Positions 19,754 to 27,554 of a stretch of DNA of 38,625 nucleotides are shown here, in pieces. Within the stretch, counting starts at the first letter, position 1. Every line of letters starts with the position of its first letter. The DNA is taken from positions 1 to 38,625 of the forward strand of contig JAFEGB010000327.1 in NCBI GenBank assembly GCA_018240295.1, written 5' to 3'. The notes below the pieces were generated by a model. That model saw only the letters and a program-made list of their open reading frames with translations. It did not search any database and was not told the DNA's origin. The stretch comes from Pseudomonadota bacterium (GTDB lineage: Bacteria; Pseudomonadota; Gammaproteobacteria; Competibacterales; Competibacteraceae). Made by a program: the position numbers and the translations under genes.

Positions 19754-20523
19754 CGCCGCGAGCGCAGCAGCAGCCAGACGCCGACCGCGATCAGCGGCAG
19801 GCTCAGCCACTGCCCGACCGTGATCGCGAAACCGCTCTCGTAGGCGGCCTGCGGCGTCTTCAGGAATTCGAGCAGGAAGCGCACGCCGAACACCGCGACC
19901 AGGAAGCTGCCGAGCAGCCGGCCTTCGGGCGTGGCGCGGCGCGTGCGCCGGTACAGCGCATACAGCCCGAGGAAGATCACGAGATACGCGAGCGCCTCGT
20001 AGACTTGCACCGGGTGGCGCGGGATCACGTCGACGCGCGCGAACACCACCGCCCACGGCAGCTCGCTCGGGTTGCCGAGGATCTCGGAGTTGAACAGGTT
20101 GCCGGTGCGGATGCAGGCACCGCCGAACGCGGTCGGGATGCTCAGGCGATCGAGCAGCCACAGATACGGCTGGTCGGGCCGCCGGCGCGTGTACAGCCAC
20201 AGCGCCAGGAAGATGCCGATCGCGCCGCCGTGGCTCGCGAGCCCGCCCTCCCAGACCGCGAGGATGCGCAGCGGATGCGCGAGGTAATAGGCCGGGTCGT
20301 AGAACAGCACGTGCCCGAGCCGGGCGCCGAGCACGGTGCCGAGCATCATGTAGATCAGCAGCGTGTCGAGTTCGTCCTCGGGCTTGCCCTCGGCGTGATA
20401 GATGCGGCGCATGATCTCGTAACCGGCCAGGAAGGCCGTCGCGAACAGCACGCCATACCAGCGCAGCGTGAAGCCACCGAACCGGACAATCTCGGGGTCG
20501 ACGCTCCAGATCAGCACGTCCAT
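19738..20523 (-). CDS. lgt: Prolipoprotein diacylglyceryl transferase
   Basis: This 261-residue inner-membrane enzyme attaches diacylglycerol from phosphatidylglycerol to the lipobox cysteine of prolipoproteins, the first lipoprotein maturation step. Typical features are the FTLRWYGVLFA N-terminal helix, ARLGHVLFYDP, the catalytic block EGGLASHGGAIG and the Lgt signature RTGNLFNSEILG, followed by HPVQVYEAL and the last transmembrane helix. It has seven predicted helices. Its ATG is 5 bases after the stop of the AI-2E-type permease gene, so the two are co-transcribed. It serves BamC, YajG and the other lipoproteins in this window. Confidence 0.95.
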   Translation of the reverse strand: MDVLIWSVDPEIVRFGGFTLRWYGVLFATAFLAGYEIMRRIYHAEGKPEDELDTLLIYMMLGTVLGARLGHVLFYDPAYYLAHPLRILAVWEGGLASHGGAIGIFLALWLYTRRRPDQPYLWLLDRLSIPTAFGGACIRTGNLFNSEILGNPSELPWAVVFARVDVIPRHPVQVYEALAYLVIFLGLYALYRRTRRATPEGRLLGSFLVAVFGVRFLLEFLKTPQAAYESGFAITVGQWLSLPLIAVGVWLLLRSRRAAAA

Positions 20524-20528
20524 CGGAA

Positions 20529-21608
20529 TCAGCTCACTCCGCCGTGCCCGGGCACGGCCACGACAACCGCCTTCGGCCAGATCTTCAGCACCGCCTGCAC
20601 GACGGTCGCCAGCGGGATCGCGAAGAACACGCCCCAGAACCCCCACAGGCCGCCGAAGGTCAGCACCGCGACGATGATCGCCACCGGGTGCAGGTCGACG
20701 ACCTCGCTGAACAGCCACGGCACCAGCACGTTGCCGTCGAGCACCATCAGGATCGCGTAGGCCCCGATCAGCCACATGAAGTCCGGCCCCCAGCCCCACT
20801 GGAACAGCCCGACCAGCGCCACCGGCACGGTCACGACCGCCGCGCCGATGTAGGGCACGATCACCGACAGCCCGACCATGAAGCCGAGCAGCATCGCGTA
20901 CTGCAGGCCGAGCCAGGCGAACACCAGGTAGCAGATCACCCAGTTGACCAGCACCTCCCAGACCTTGCCGCGCACGTAGTTGCCGATCTGGCGGTCGACA
21001 TCGTCCCAGACCCGGCCGGCGAGGCGGGTGTCGGCCGGCAGGAACTGCCGGCACCAGCGCACGATCGGCACCTTGTCCTTCAGGAAGAAGAACACCAGCA
21101 CCGGCACCAGGATCAGGTAGACGATGACGGTGATGACGCTGAGCACCGAGGCCAGCGACCAGGTCAGCAGGTTCTGGCCGACGCCGGCGATCTCGCGCTT
21201 GACCATCGCGATCGCATCGGCGATCTGCTGCTCGCTGACCACGCGCGGGTACTGCTCGGGCAGGCTCAGCAGGTACTTCTGCGCCTTCAGCAGCATGTCC
21301 GGCAGCTGGCGCGCGAGCTGCGTGGCCTGCTCCGAGAGCAGCGGCAGCGGCCCGGTCAGCGCGAACACCACGAGCCCCATGAAGCCGAAGAACACGATCA
21401 GCACTGCCGGCCAGCGCTGCAGCCCGGCGCGTTCGAGCTTGGCGACCAGGCCTTCGAGCAGGTACGCGATGACGATGCCGGCGAGCACCGGTGCCAGCAT
21501 CCGCCCGAGCAACAGCACGATCGCGACCAGCGTGACGATGACGATGATCAGCGACACGGCCTGAGCATCGCTGAACACGCGCCTGAACCAGGCGAGGACG
21601 AAATTCAT
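20529..21608 (-). CDS. AI-2E transporter family (PerM-like) permease
   Basis: This 359-residue protein has the family layout: two helices near the N-terminus (AVSLIIVIVTLVAIVLLLG and an adjacent one), a soluble segment rich in Leu/Gln (about 100-145), a further helix pair with VYLILVPVLVFFFL, and the C-terminal conserved VIVPYIGAAVVTVPVALVG and LTFGGLWGFWGVFFAIPLA blocks. Family members export AI-2 or act as sodium/proton antiporters, but most are unassigned, so the substrate is unknown. GGAG lies 6 bases before the ATG. A 12-bp palindrome sits in its leader. It leads directly into lgt. Confidence 0.9.
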   Translation of the reverse strand: MNFVLAWFRRVFSDAQAVSLIIVIVTLVAIVLLLGRMLAPVLAGIVIAYLLEGLVAKLERAGLQRWPAVLIVFFGFMGLVVFALTGPLPLLSEQATQLARQLPDMLLKAQKYLLSLPEQYPRVVSEQQIADAIAMVKREIAGVGQNLLTWSLASVLSVITVIVYLILVPVLVFFFLKDKVPIVRWCRQFLPADTRLAGRVWDDVDRQIGNYVRGKVWEVLVNWVICYLVFAWLGLQYAMLLGFMVGLSVIVPYIGAAVVTVPVALVGLFQWGWGPDFMWLIGAYAILMVLDGNVLVPWLFSEVVDLHPVAIIVAVLTFGGLWGFWGVFFAIPLATVVQAVLKIWPKAVVVAVPGHGGVS

Positions 21609-21615
21609 GCAGGCT

Positions 21616-21627
21616 CCGGTCGACCGG
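21616..21627. promoter_or_regulatory. 12-bp palindrome in the permease leader
   Basis: CCGGTCGACCGG is perfectly self-complementary and lies 8 bases upstream of the permease ATG, overlapping the area of its ribosome site. It could be an operator or a small RNA hairpin that hides the site, or it may be chance in GC-rich DNA. Confidence 0.3.
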
Positions 21628-21822
21628 TCCTTCGCCGGCGGATGATTTGAAGAATCTGAAAAAGGACGGGGGCAGGACAGAAAACCGGGCGGACCGCGCA
21701 GCCGGGGTGGACGATGCAGGGGCCGCTACGGCTGCAGCCGCATCGGCGCGATGCGGGCCGACACTCTACCATCCAACGCCATCGAGCCGCTTTCACGACG
21801 ATCCCCACGGAGGTCCGTGCCG

Positions 21823-22596
21823 ATGAACCGCCCCCCCGAAACGCCGCTGCCCGCCCATGCCCACGCCGAGCTGCTGCAGCGCCTGCAGGCCCTGATCGCC
21901 TACGTCAGCCGCCGCCGGCAGGTCGAGGGTGACCTGACGCAGATCGCCGCCGACACCGCCTCGATGTTCGGCGCCGAGGCCTGCTCGATCATGCTGTTCA
22001 AGGACGGCGGCAGCGAGCTGCGCCTGCACCTGACCGCGCGCTCGCGACCGCTGCCGAAGGAACTGCGCGGCCAGGGGCTCAGCGAGGCGGTCGGCGAGGG
22101 GCTGGCCGGCCGGGTCGCGGCCAGCGGCCGGGCGCTGCTGGTGGCGGATCTCGCCACGTCCGAATTCGCCGGCATCAGCCGCCACCACACCGGCAGCTGC
22201 ATCTGTGCCCCGATCCCGGTCGCCGGACGCGTGCGCGGCGTGCTGAACCTGAGCCGCCCGCAGCCGTTCACGCACGACGACCTGGCGCTCGCCTGCATCG
22301 CCGGCCTGCTGCTCGGCCTGGCGCTGGAGCTCGCCCGCATCCAGGGCCTGCTGCGCTCGCGCTTCGCGCACCGGGCGATGGCCGAGGAACTGCGCGAGCA
22401 TCCGGAGATGGACGCCGGCAGCCTCGGCGCCGACGCCGGACGCATGGCGCGCGTGCTCGGGCGGACCTTCTTCCGCGAGCTGCGCTCGGCCGGCTACGGC
22501 TCGGATCACATCCTGACCGCGGCGACCGAGGTGATCGGCGAACTCGGTCGCGACATCGGCAACAGCCGGAAAGCCGGAACGGTCGCCGACGACTAG
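21823..22596 (+). CDS. GAF-domain protein
   Basis: This 257-residue soluble protein has one GAF domain (about 15-165), with ASMFGAEACSIMLFKDGGSELRL-type strands (quoted in part) and the typical late block GSCICAPIPVAGRVRGVLNLSR. GAF domains bind cyclic nucleotides or other small molecules, or haem. No output domain (HTH, kinase, GGDEF) follows, only a helical tail. It is probably a partner-binding sensor. GGAGG lies about 9 bases before the ATG, and codons 3-5 contain a C7 run. It ends tail to tail with srkA, sharing the CTAG that encodes both stops. Confidence 0.85.
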   Translation: MNRPPETPLPAHAHAELLQRLQALIAYVSRRRQVEGDLTQIAADTASMFGAEACSIMLFKDGGSELRLHLTARSRPLPKELRGQGLSEAVGEGLAGRVAASGRALLVADLATSEFAGISRHHTGSCICAPIPVAGRVRGVLNLSRPQPFTHDDLALACIAGLLLGLALELARIQGLLRSRFAHRAMAEELREHPEMDAGSLGADAGRMARVLGRTFFRELRSAGYGSDHILTAATEVIGELGRDIGNSRKAGTVADD

Positions 22597-23576
22597 TCCC
22601 ACAGCGACAGGGGCGGCTCGCCGAGCGCGGCGAGGCATTCGCGCAGCGCCAGCACGTGCTCCTCCCAGTAGCGCGGGCCTGCGAACCACGGAAAGGCCGC
22701 CGGGAAGGCCGGATCGTCCCAGCGCCGGGCGATCCAGGCGGCGTAGTGCAGCTGGCGCAGCGCGCGCAGCGGCTCGATCAGCGCCAGCTCGCGCGCATCG
22801 AAGTCGTGGAACTCGCGATAGCCCTCGATCAGTTCGGCGAGCTGCAGCTGACGCTCGTCGCGCTCGCCGGACAGCAGCATCCAGAGATCCTGCACGGCCG
22901 GGCCGCTGACGGCGTCATCGAGATCGACGAAGTGGCAGCCTCCGTCGGTCCAGAGCAGGTTGCCGGGGTGGCAGTCGCCGTGCAGCCGGATCGACCGCCA
23001 GCGCAAGCCCGCGAAAGCGGCCTCGATCGCGGCGAGCAGGTCGCGGCTGAGCGTGGCATAGGCCTCGCGCAGATACGCCGGCAGCCAGGACCCGGCGAGC
23101 ACCGTCGCGCGCGGCTCGTGACCGAAGCGTTCCACGTCGAGCGCCGGTCGCTCGCGAAACGGCGCCTGCGCGCCATGCGCGTGGATGCGCCCGAGCAGGC
23201 GGCCGAGCCGGTACAGCGTCTCCGGATCATCGAGCGGCGGCCAGCGGCCGCCGTGGCGCGGATACAGCGCATAACGGAAGCCCCGGTGACGGAACAGCGT
23301 CGTGCCATCGGCCGCCGCGAGCGGCGCGACCACCGGCAGCTCGGCCGCGGCGAGATCGGCGCTCCAGGCGTGTTCTTCGAGGATCTGCGCATCGCGCCAG
23401 CGCCCGGCCCGGTAGAACTTCGCGACCAGCGGCGTGTCGTCCTCCCGACCCACCTGCCAGACCCGGTTCTCGTAGCTGTTCAGCGCCAGCAGCCGGCCGT
23501 CGCAGCGATGGCCGGCGGCTTCGACGGCGTCGAGGATGCAGTCCGGATCGAGACCGGCAAACGGCAGACGGTTCAC
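22593..23576 (-). CDS. srkA: Stress response kinase A (YihE/RdoA family)
   Basis: This 327-residue Ser/Thr kinase has the aminoglycoside-phosphotransferase-like fold. In E. coli SrkA protects cells from stress-induced death. Matches to the E. coli protein are strong: NSYENRVWQVG near the N-terminus, the catalytic loop RLHGDCHPGNLLW, and the metal/DFG-equivalent segment FVDLDDAVSGPAVQDLWML. The start is GTG at 23576, overlapping the stop of the upstream lipoprotein gene as GTGA; it begins the homology (NRLPFAGLDPD), and translational coupling explains the weak ribosome site. The length equals the family norm. Confidence 0.94.
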   Translation of the reverse strand: MNRLPFAGLDPDCILDAVEAAGHRCDGRLLALNSYENRVWQVGREDDTPLVAKFYRAGRWRDAQILEEHAWSADLAAAELPVVAPLAAADGTTLFRHRGFRYALYPRHGGRWPPLDDPETLYRLGRLLGRIHAHGAQAPFRERPALDVERFGHEPRATVLAGSWLPAYLREAYATLSRDLLAAIEAAFAGLRWRSIRLHGDCHPGNLLWTDGGCHFVDLDDAVSGPAVQDLWMLLSGERDERQLQLAELIEGYREFHDFDARELALIEPLRALRQLHYAAWIARRWDDPAFPAAFPWFAGPRYWEEHVLALRECLAALGEPPLSLWD

Positions 23577-24157
23577 CGGGCGAGTGTTTCGAGCAGGCCG
23601 CGATCGGCGAGCATGCGCTGCAGGGCCTGGCTGATGATCTCGTTGACGATCTGCTCGTTGTCCTCGACTCCGGGCGATCCGACCACCTGGCGCACGCTGT
23701 TCGCGCGGTAGTTGCCGCTGTAGCTGCTGGCGGCATTGCCGGCGATGGCGCGCACCTCGCAACTGGTGCGGACCTCGCCGACCGCCGGCTCGCCGCTGGC
23801 GTGATAGTCGATGCGCAGCAGCTCGACGCGCAGCGTGCGGCTGCCGGGCTGCGGCGCCGACAGCACGAAGCCCGCTGCCGTCAGCCGTTCGGCGAGCGCC
23901 TGGCGCACGGCCGCCGCCACGTCGTTGCGCGGCCCGACCGTGGCGGTCTGATAAACCCCGCCGCGGGTGCCGAACACCGCCGGCTGTGTGCGCGCATCGA
24001 TGACTTCGAGCATGAGCGGCCGGCCGCGACCGAGCGGCGGCGCGGCCACGTCGAGCGAGGGATGGATGTTCAGGGTCTGCGGACTCAGTGCGCAGCCGCC
24101 CGCCACGGCGAGGACGGCACACAGCAGGCTACGACGCAGAACGGCGGACAGGCGCAT
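23573..24157 (-). CDS. YajG family lipoprotein
   Basis: This 194-residue protein has a signal peptide ending in VAGGC (C about residue 22), a somewhat loose lipobox, followed by the YajG-type domain: beta strands near LMLEVIDART, a helix RNDVAAAVRQALAERLTAAGF, RTLRVELLRIDY, and the NYRANS-VEDNEQIVNEIISQALQRML tail. It is predicted to be outer-membrane attached; the family's function is not established. GGAG lies 9 bases before the ATG. Its last codons overlap the GTG start of srkA (GTGA), so the two proteins are co-translated. Confidence 0.85.
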   Translation of the reverse strand: MRLSAVLRRSLLCAVLAVAGGCALSPQTLNIHPSLDVAAPPLGRGRPLMLEVIDARTQPAVFGTRGGVYQTATVGPRNDVAAAVRQALAERLTAAGFVLSAPQPGSRTLRVELLRIDYHASGEPAVGEVRTSCEVRAIAGNAASSYSGNYRANSVRQVVGSPGVEDNEQIVNEIISQALQRMLADRGLLETLAR

Positions 24158-24313
24158 GCGACCGACTCCGGAGCGTGTTGACCGCGTGCAGCATACCGCA
24201 GAGCACCGCCGCTGCCGGACGCCGTGTTCACCGCTGCTGACACGGCCGGGGCTGCGCCGCACAGCACAGTCTGCAAGAATATCGTCCATCACCAGCACAG
24301 ACGATGCTTGATC

Positions 24314-25783
24314 ATGGCCGACGACTGCGCCATCGCCCTCGGGCAATCCCATCTGAACCTGTACCAGCGCATCGCCGAGGATCTGGCCACCGCGATCGCC
24401 AATGGCGAGCACGTCCCCGGCGAGCGCGTGCCCTCGGTGCGCGAGCTGGCGCGCCGGCTCGGCGTCAGCATCTCGACGGTCACCCAGGCCTACGGCCTGC
24501 TGGTCGATCGCGGCGTGCTCGAAGCCCGGCCGCAGTCCGGCTACTACGTCGGCCTGCGCGCACGCGCCAGCGCACCGGAACCGTCCAAGTCCCGCCCGGC
24601 CGTGCAGCCGATGCCGGTGTCCACCAGTGCGCTGACGCTCGAAGTGCTGGCCGGGGCCGGCGATCCGGGACTCATCAACCTCGGCAACGCGGTCGCCGCG
24701 CCCGACCTGCTGCCGACTGCGTCGATCAACCGCTGCCTGATGTCGGTGATCCGCGAGATGCCGGAGCTGTCGGCGGTCTACGACGCGCCCTTCGGCCGCC
24801 CGGAGCTGCGTGCGCAGGTCGTGCGCCTCGCGCACGGCGCCGGCGTGCGCGCAGCCCCCGAGGAAGTCCTGATCACCGGCGGCTGTCAGGAAGGCGTGAC
24901 GCTCTGCCTGCGCGCGCTCGCCCGCCCCGGCGACACGATCGCGGTCGAATCGCCGACCTTCTTCGGCACGCTGCAGGCGATCGAATCGCTCGGCATGCAC
25001 GCCCTGGAGATCCCGACCCATCCGCGCACCGGCATCTGTCTCGATGCCCTCGAACAGGCGCTCACGCAGTGGCCGATCCGCGCCTGCGTCGTGATGCCGA
25101 CCAACGCCAATCCGGTCGGCTCGTGCATGGAGCTGGCGGAACGCCAGAAGCTCGTCGAACTGCTCGCGCGTCACGAGATACCGCTGATCGAGGACGATGC
25201 CTGCGGCGACCTCGGCTTCGCACCCGGCCCGCGGCCACCGGCCTGCAAGGCCTGGGACCGCGACGGCGGCGTGCTGATGTGCTCGTCCTTCAGCAAGACG
25301 CTCGGCCCCGGCTACCGGCTCGGCTGGATCGCCGCCGGCCGTTTCGCCGAACGCGTGCGGCATCTGAAGCAGATGTCGAGCTTCGCCCCGGCGCCGCTGC
25401 AGCAGGTGGCGATCGCACGCTTCCTCGCCCGCGGCAGCTACGATCGCCACCTCGCCCGCGCCCGCGCCGGCTATGCGCAGCGCTCGGCGCGCGTGGCGGC
25501 GGCGGTCGCCCAGCATTTTCCGGCCGGCACCCGCGTCGCGCAGCCGGCCGGCGGCACCGTGCTCTGGGTCGAACTGCCGGAGGGGCTCGACACGCTGACG
25601 CTGTACCGGCGCGCGCACGAGGCACGCATCAGCTTTGCCCCCGGGGCGCTGTTCACGGCACAGAAGCGCTACCGCAATGCGCTGCGCCTGTACACGGCGC
25701 CGCGCTTCGATGAGCGCATGGACACGGCGCTGCGCACGCTCGGCCTGCTCGCGCAGCAGATGCAGGACGAGGCCGTCGCCTGA
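24314..25783 (+). CDS. MocR-type GntR/aminotransferase regulator
   Basis: This 489-residue protein joins an N-terminal GntR winged helix-turn-helix (LYQRIAEDLATAIANGE ... SVRELARRLGVSISTVTQAY) to a fold-type I aminotransferase domain with the PLP lysine K328 in SSFSKTLGPGYRLGW. MocR/PdxR regulators bind PLP-amino acid adducts to control nearby metabolic or transport genes. The start MADDCAIALGQ is preferred to a longer frame. It diverges from the YajG-like gene, which is not an obvious target. It could also act as a LysN-like transaminase. Its transcript ends in a strong terminator. Confidence 0.9.
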   Translation: MADDCAIALGQSHLNLYQRIAEDLATAIANGEHVPGERVPSVRELARRLGVSISTVTQAYGLLVDRGVLEARPQSGYYVGLRARASAPEPSKSRPAVQPMPVSTSALTLEVLAGAGDPGLINLGNAVAAPDLLPTASINRCLMSVIREMPELSAVYDAPFGRPELRAQVVRLAHGAGVRAAPEEVLITGGCQEGVTLCLRALARPGDTIAVESPTFFGTLQAIESLGMHALEIPTHPRTGICLDALEQALTQWPIRACVVMPTNANPVGSCMELAERQKLVELLARHEIPLIEDDACGDLGFAPGPRPPACKAWDRDGGVLMCSSFSKTLGPGYRLGWIAAGRFAERVRHLKQMSSFAPAPLQQVAIARFLARGSYDRHLARARAGYAQRSARVAAAVAQHFPAGTRVAQPAGGTVLWVELPEGLDTLTLYRRAHEARISFAPGALFTAQKRYRNALRLYTAPRFDERMDTALRTLGLLAQQMQDEAVA

Positions 25784-25840
25784 ACCCGGTGCCCTGCCTG
25801 CGCCAGGCCCCGCAGAGCAGCGCAAAAACGCACAAAACAG

Positions 25841-25866
25841 AAAGCCCCGGTCACCCGGGGCTTTTC
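25841..25866. terminator. Bidirectional intrinsic terminator
   Basis: AAAGCCCCGG (25841-25850) and CCGGGGCTTT (25855-25864) pair perfectly across a 4-base loop. On the plus strand the stem runs into TTTTCG; on the minus strand it is followed by CTTTCTGTTTTG. It separates the MocR-type gene (+) from bfd (-) and serves both. Confidence 0.85.
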
Positions 25867-25887
25867 GTTGCTGCTGCGCCGGCCGGC

Positions 25888-26127
25888 TCAGGCCATCGCC
25901 GGCATCGCCTCGGTGGCAGCGCCGAAACCCAGCGTCGCCGCGACCACCGCCGCCGGCTGCACGCACTCCCGCACGGCATCGAGCACCTCGCGCGCATGCC
26001 ACGCACACTTGCCGCACTGTCCGCAGCAACCGGTCTCGCGCTTGAGCGCCGACACCGTGCTGACGCCGCGTGCGGCAGCATTGCGGATGTCACGATCGGT
26101 GATTCCCTTGCAGATGCAGACGTACAT
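25888..26127 (-). CDS. bfd: Bacterioferritin-associated ferredoxin
   Basis: This 79-residue protein carries a [2Fe-2S] cluster and, in known systems, docks on bacterioferritin to pass electrons that reduce and release stored iron. The cluster motif is C4-x-C6 (MYVCICKGITDRDI) with CGQCGKC later. The helix-turn-helix Fer2_BFD fold is complete, followed by a short Ala-rich tail that is longer than E. coli Bfd. It lies downstream of bfr on the same strand but has its own sigma-70 promoter overlapped by a Fur-like box, so iron starvation should raise it independently of bfr. Confidence 0.95.
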   Translation of the reverse strand: MYVCICKGITDRDIRNAAARGVSTVSALKRETGCCGQCGKCAWHAREVLDAVRECVQPAAVVAATLGFGAATEAMPAMA

Positions 26128-26165
26128 GAACGGCGCTCCCGGCAGGCGTGGACGGTATGGCAGGC

Positions 26166-26194
26166 ATCATTTCGCAAATGAGAATGCCTGTCAA
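26166..26194 (-). promoter_or_regulatory. Sigma-70 promoter of bfd
   Basis: On the minus strand, a perfect TTGACA (26194-26189) and AATGAT (26171-26166) are spaced by 17 bases, 39 bases upstream of the bfd ATG. The -35 element is covered by the Fur-like box. Confidence 0.65.
26179..26193. promoter_or_regulatory. Fur-like box over the bfd promoter
   Basis: TGAGAATGCCTGTCA matches the 7-1-7 Fur consensus TGATAATGATTATCA at 11 of 15 positions and overlaps the -35 element and spacer of the bfd promoter. Fur repression of bfd is known in other Gammaproteobacteria; the site here is inferred from sequence. Confidence 0.6.
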
Positions 26195-26217
26195 CAGCGA
26201 GCCGGAAACCGCTGCGA

Positions 26218-26697
26218 TCAGGAGCCGCCCTCGCCCATCGCCGACTGCAGGTAGTTCGGCTCGCCGACCATGCCGACCAGTCCGAGCTGCGTCTCCAGCC
26301 AGTCGATGTGCTCCTCCTCGCTTTCGAGGATGTCCTCGAACAGCTCGCGCGAGACGTAGTCCTGGATCGTCTCGCAGTGGGCGATGGCTTCCTTCAGCAC
26401 CGGGTGCGCCTTCAGCTCCATGTCGAGATCGGCCTTCAGCGCCTCGACGACGTTCTCGCCGATGCAGAGCTTGCCGAGGTCCTGCAGGTTCGGCAGGCCT
26501 TCGAGGAACAGGATGCGCTCGATCAGCTTGTCGGCATGCTTCATCTCGTCGATCGATTCCTCGTACTCGTGCCCGGCGAGCTTGTGGAAGCCCCAGTTCT
26601 TGAACATCTTCGCGTGCAGGAAGTACTGGTTGATCGCGGTCAGCTCGTTCTTGAGCACCTTGTTCAGAAACTCGATGACCTTGGCGTCGCCTTTCAT
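26218..26697 (-). CDS. bfr: Bacterioferritin
   Basis: This 159-residue subunit belongs to the 24-mer haem-containing iron store. All ferroxidase ligands are in place at standard positions: E18, E51, H54, E94, E127 and H130. M52, the axial haem ligand between subunits, is also present. The length is normal. AGGAG lies about 10 bases before the ATG. It is 83 bases downstream of an Lrp-like gene and 90 bases upstream of bfd. Both partners of the iron store/release pair are therefore together, but bfd has its own iron-regulated promoter. Confidence 0.97.
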   Translation of the reverse strand: MKGDAKVIEFLNKVLKNELTAINQYFLHAKMFKNWGFHKLAGHEYEESIDEMKHADKLIERILFLEGLPNLQDLGKLCIGENVVEALKADLDMELKAHPVLKEAIAHCETIQDYVSRELFEDILESEEEHIDWLETQLGLVGMVGEPNYLQSAMGEGGS

Positions 26698-26780
26698 GGA
26701 CGGTTACTCCTGCTGGGGGTTTGCGGTGGGTGAAAGCGTATAGCCGCCGGCGGGCGTCCTCGCGAGCCTGAGCGTTCAGG

Positions 26781-27218
26781 TCAGCGCCGTTCGAAGCGCG
26801 TCTTCAGCACCGGCAGCGTCTGCACGCGGCGCACGCCGGCCAGTGCCCCGATGCGGGCCCGCACGGCGTCGAGACCGGCCAGATCGCCGGCGGCGACTTC
26901 GAGCAACATGTCGATGTCGCCGGCGATCGAGTGACAGGCCACGACCTCCGCCAGGCCGGCGAGCTGCGGGGCGATGCGCTCGCACAGCGGTCCGTCGAGC
27001 TGCACGAGGAAAAACGCCCGCGTCGCCGGCTGCGCCGCCGCACCGAGGCGCACCCCGTAGCCGCGGATCACGCCCGAGCGTTCGAGCCGGCCGATGCGCT
27101 CCTGCAGGCTGCTGCGTGCAACGCCGAGCTTGCGCGCGAGGCTCGCGAGCGGTTCGCGGGCATTCGCACTGAGCAGCGCCAGCAGCTGGCGATCCTTGTC
27201 GGCATCGGGGACGTTCAT
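26781..27218 (-). CDS. Lrp/AsnC family transcriptional regulator
   Basis: This 145-residue protein has an N-terminal helix-turn-helix (DKDRQLLALLSANAREPLA ... LGVARSSLQERIGRLERSGVI) and a C-terminal RAM/ACT-like effector domain (about 65-140) with CHSIAGDIDMLLEV, the family's ligand-interface block. MNVPDADKD is the start that fits the family; an ATG seven codons upstream is less likely. It diverges from the DUF1272 gene and precedes bfr. Its target and ligand are unknown; a nearby aminotransferase gene hints at amino acid metabolism, but that is inference. Confidence 0.9.
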   Translation of the reverse strand: MNVPDADKDRQLLALLSANAREPLASLARKLGVARSSLQERIGRLERSGVIRGYGVRLGAAAQPATRAFFLVQLDGPLCERIAPQLAGLAEVVACHSIAGDIDMLLEVAAGDLAGLDAVRARIGALAGVRRVQTLPVLKTRFERR

Positions 27219-27359
27219 CGGCGGCGACCTGGGCGGCACGGGGGGCTTGCGCCGGCAGCGGCCGGCGGATGTCGGGGGCGGCCGGTCGATGCGCCGGGTC
27301 GAAATCCGGCCGTCCCGGCAGCGAGCATGCCAGCACCTGCCCTGCCCGAGGAACCATCG

Positions 27360-27554
27360 ATGTCACTCGAGATGAAACCCGCCTGCGAACGCTGCCGGCA
27401 GCCGCTGCCGCCGGACTCCCCCGACGCCCGCATCTGTTCGTACGAATGCACGTACTGCCGCGACTGCAGCGAGCACCGGCTGCACGGCCGCTGCCCGAAC
27501 TGCGGCGGCGAGCTGCTGGCGCGGCCGCGCCGGCTGCCTACAGCCGGCGGATGA
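27360..27554 (+). CDS. DUF1272 cysteine-rich small protein
   Basis: This 64-residue protein has many cysteines in zinc-ribbon-like spacing: CERC (9-12), C27, C31-x2-C34-x2-C37 and CPNC (46-49). The segment PPDSPDARICSYECTYC is the hallmark of DUF1272. Function is unknown; it is probably a small zinc-binding protein. GAGGA precedes the ATG. Its last 17 bases overlap the end of the convergent aminotransferase gene, so the two transcripts can pair. Confidence 0.85.
   Translation: MSLEMKPACERCRQPLPPDSPDARICSYECTYCRDCSEHRLHGRCPNCGGELLARPRRLPTAGG

Noticed and set aside
21641-21705. A/T-rich stretch with GGGGGCAGGACAG as a possible REP element
   Set aside because: No second copy in the window and no clear inverted partner.
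23573-26029. An 818-codon minus-strand frame through the MocR-type gene
   Set aside because: Only the last 194 codons (YajG-like) have a signal peptide, ribosome site and homology; the rest is the shadow of the MocR-type gene.
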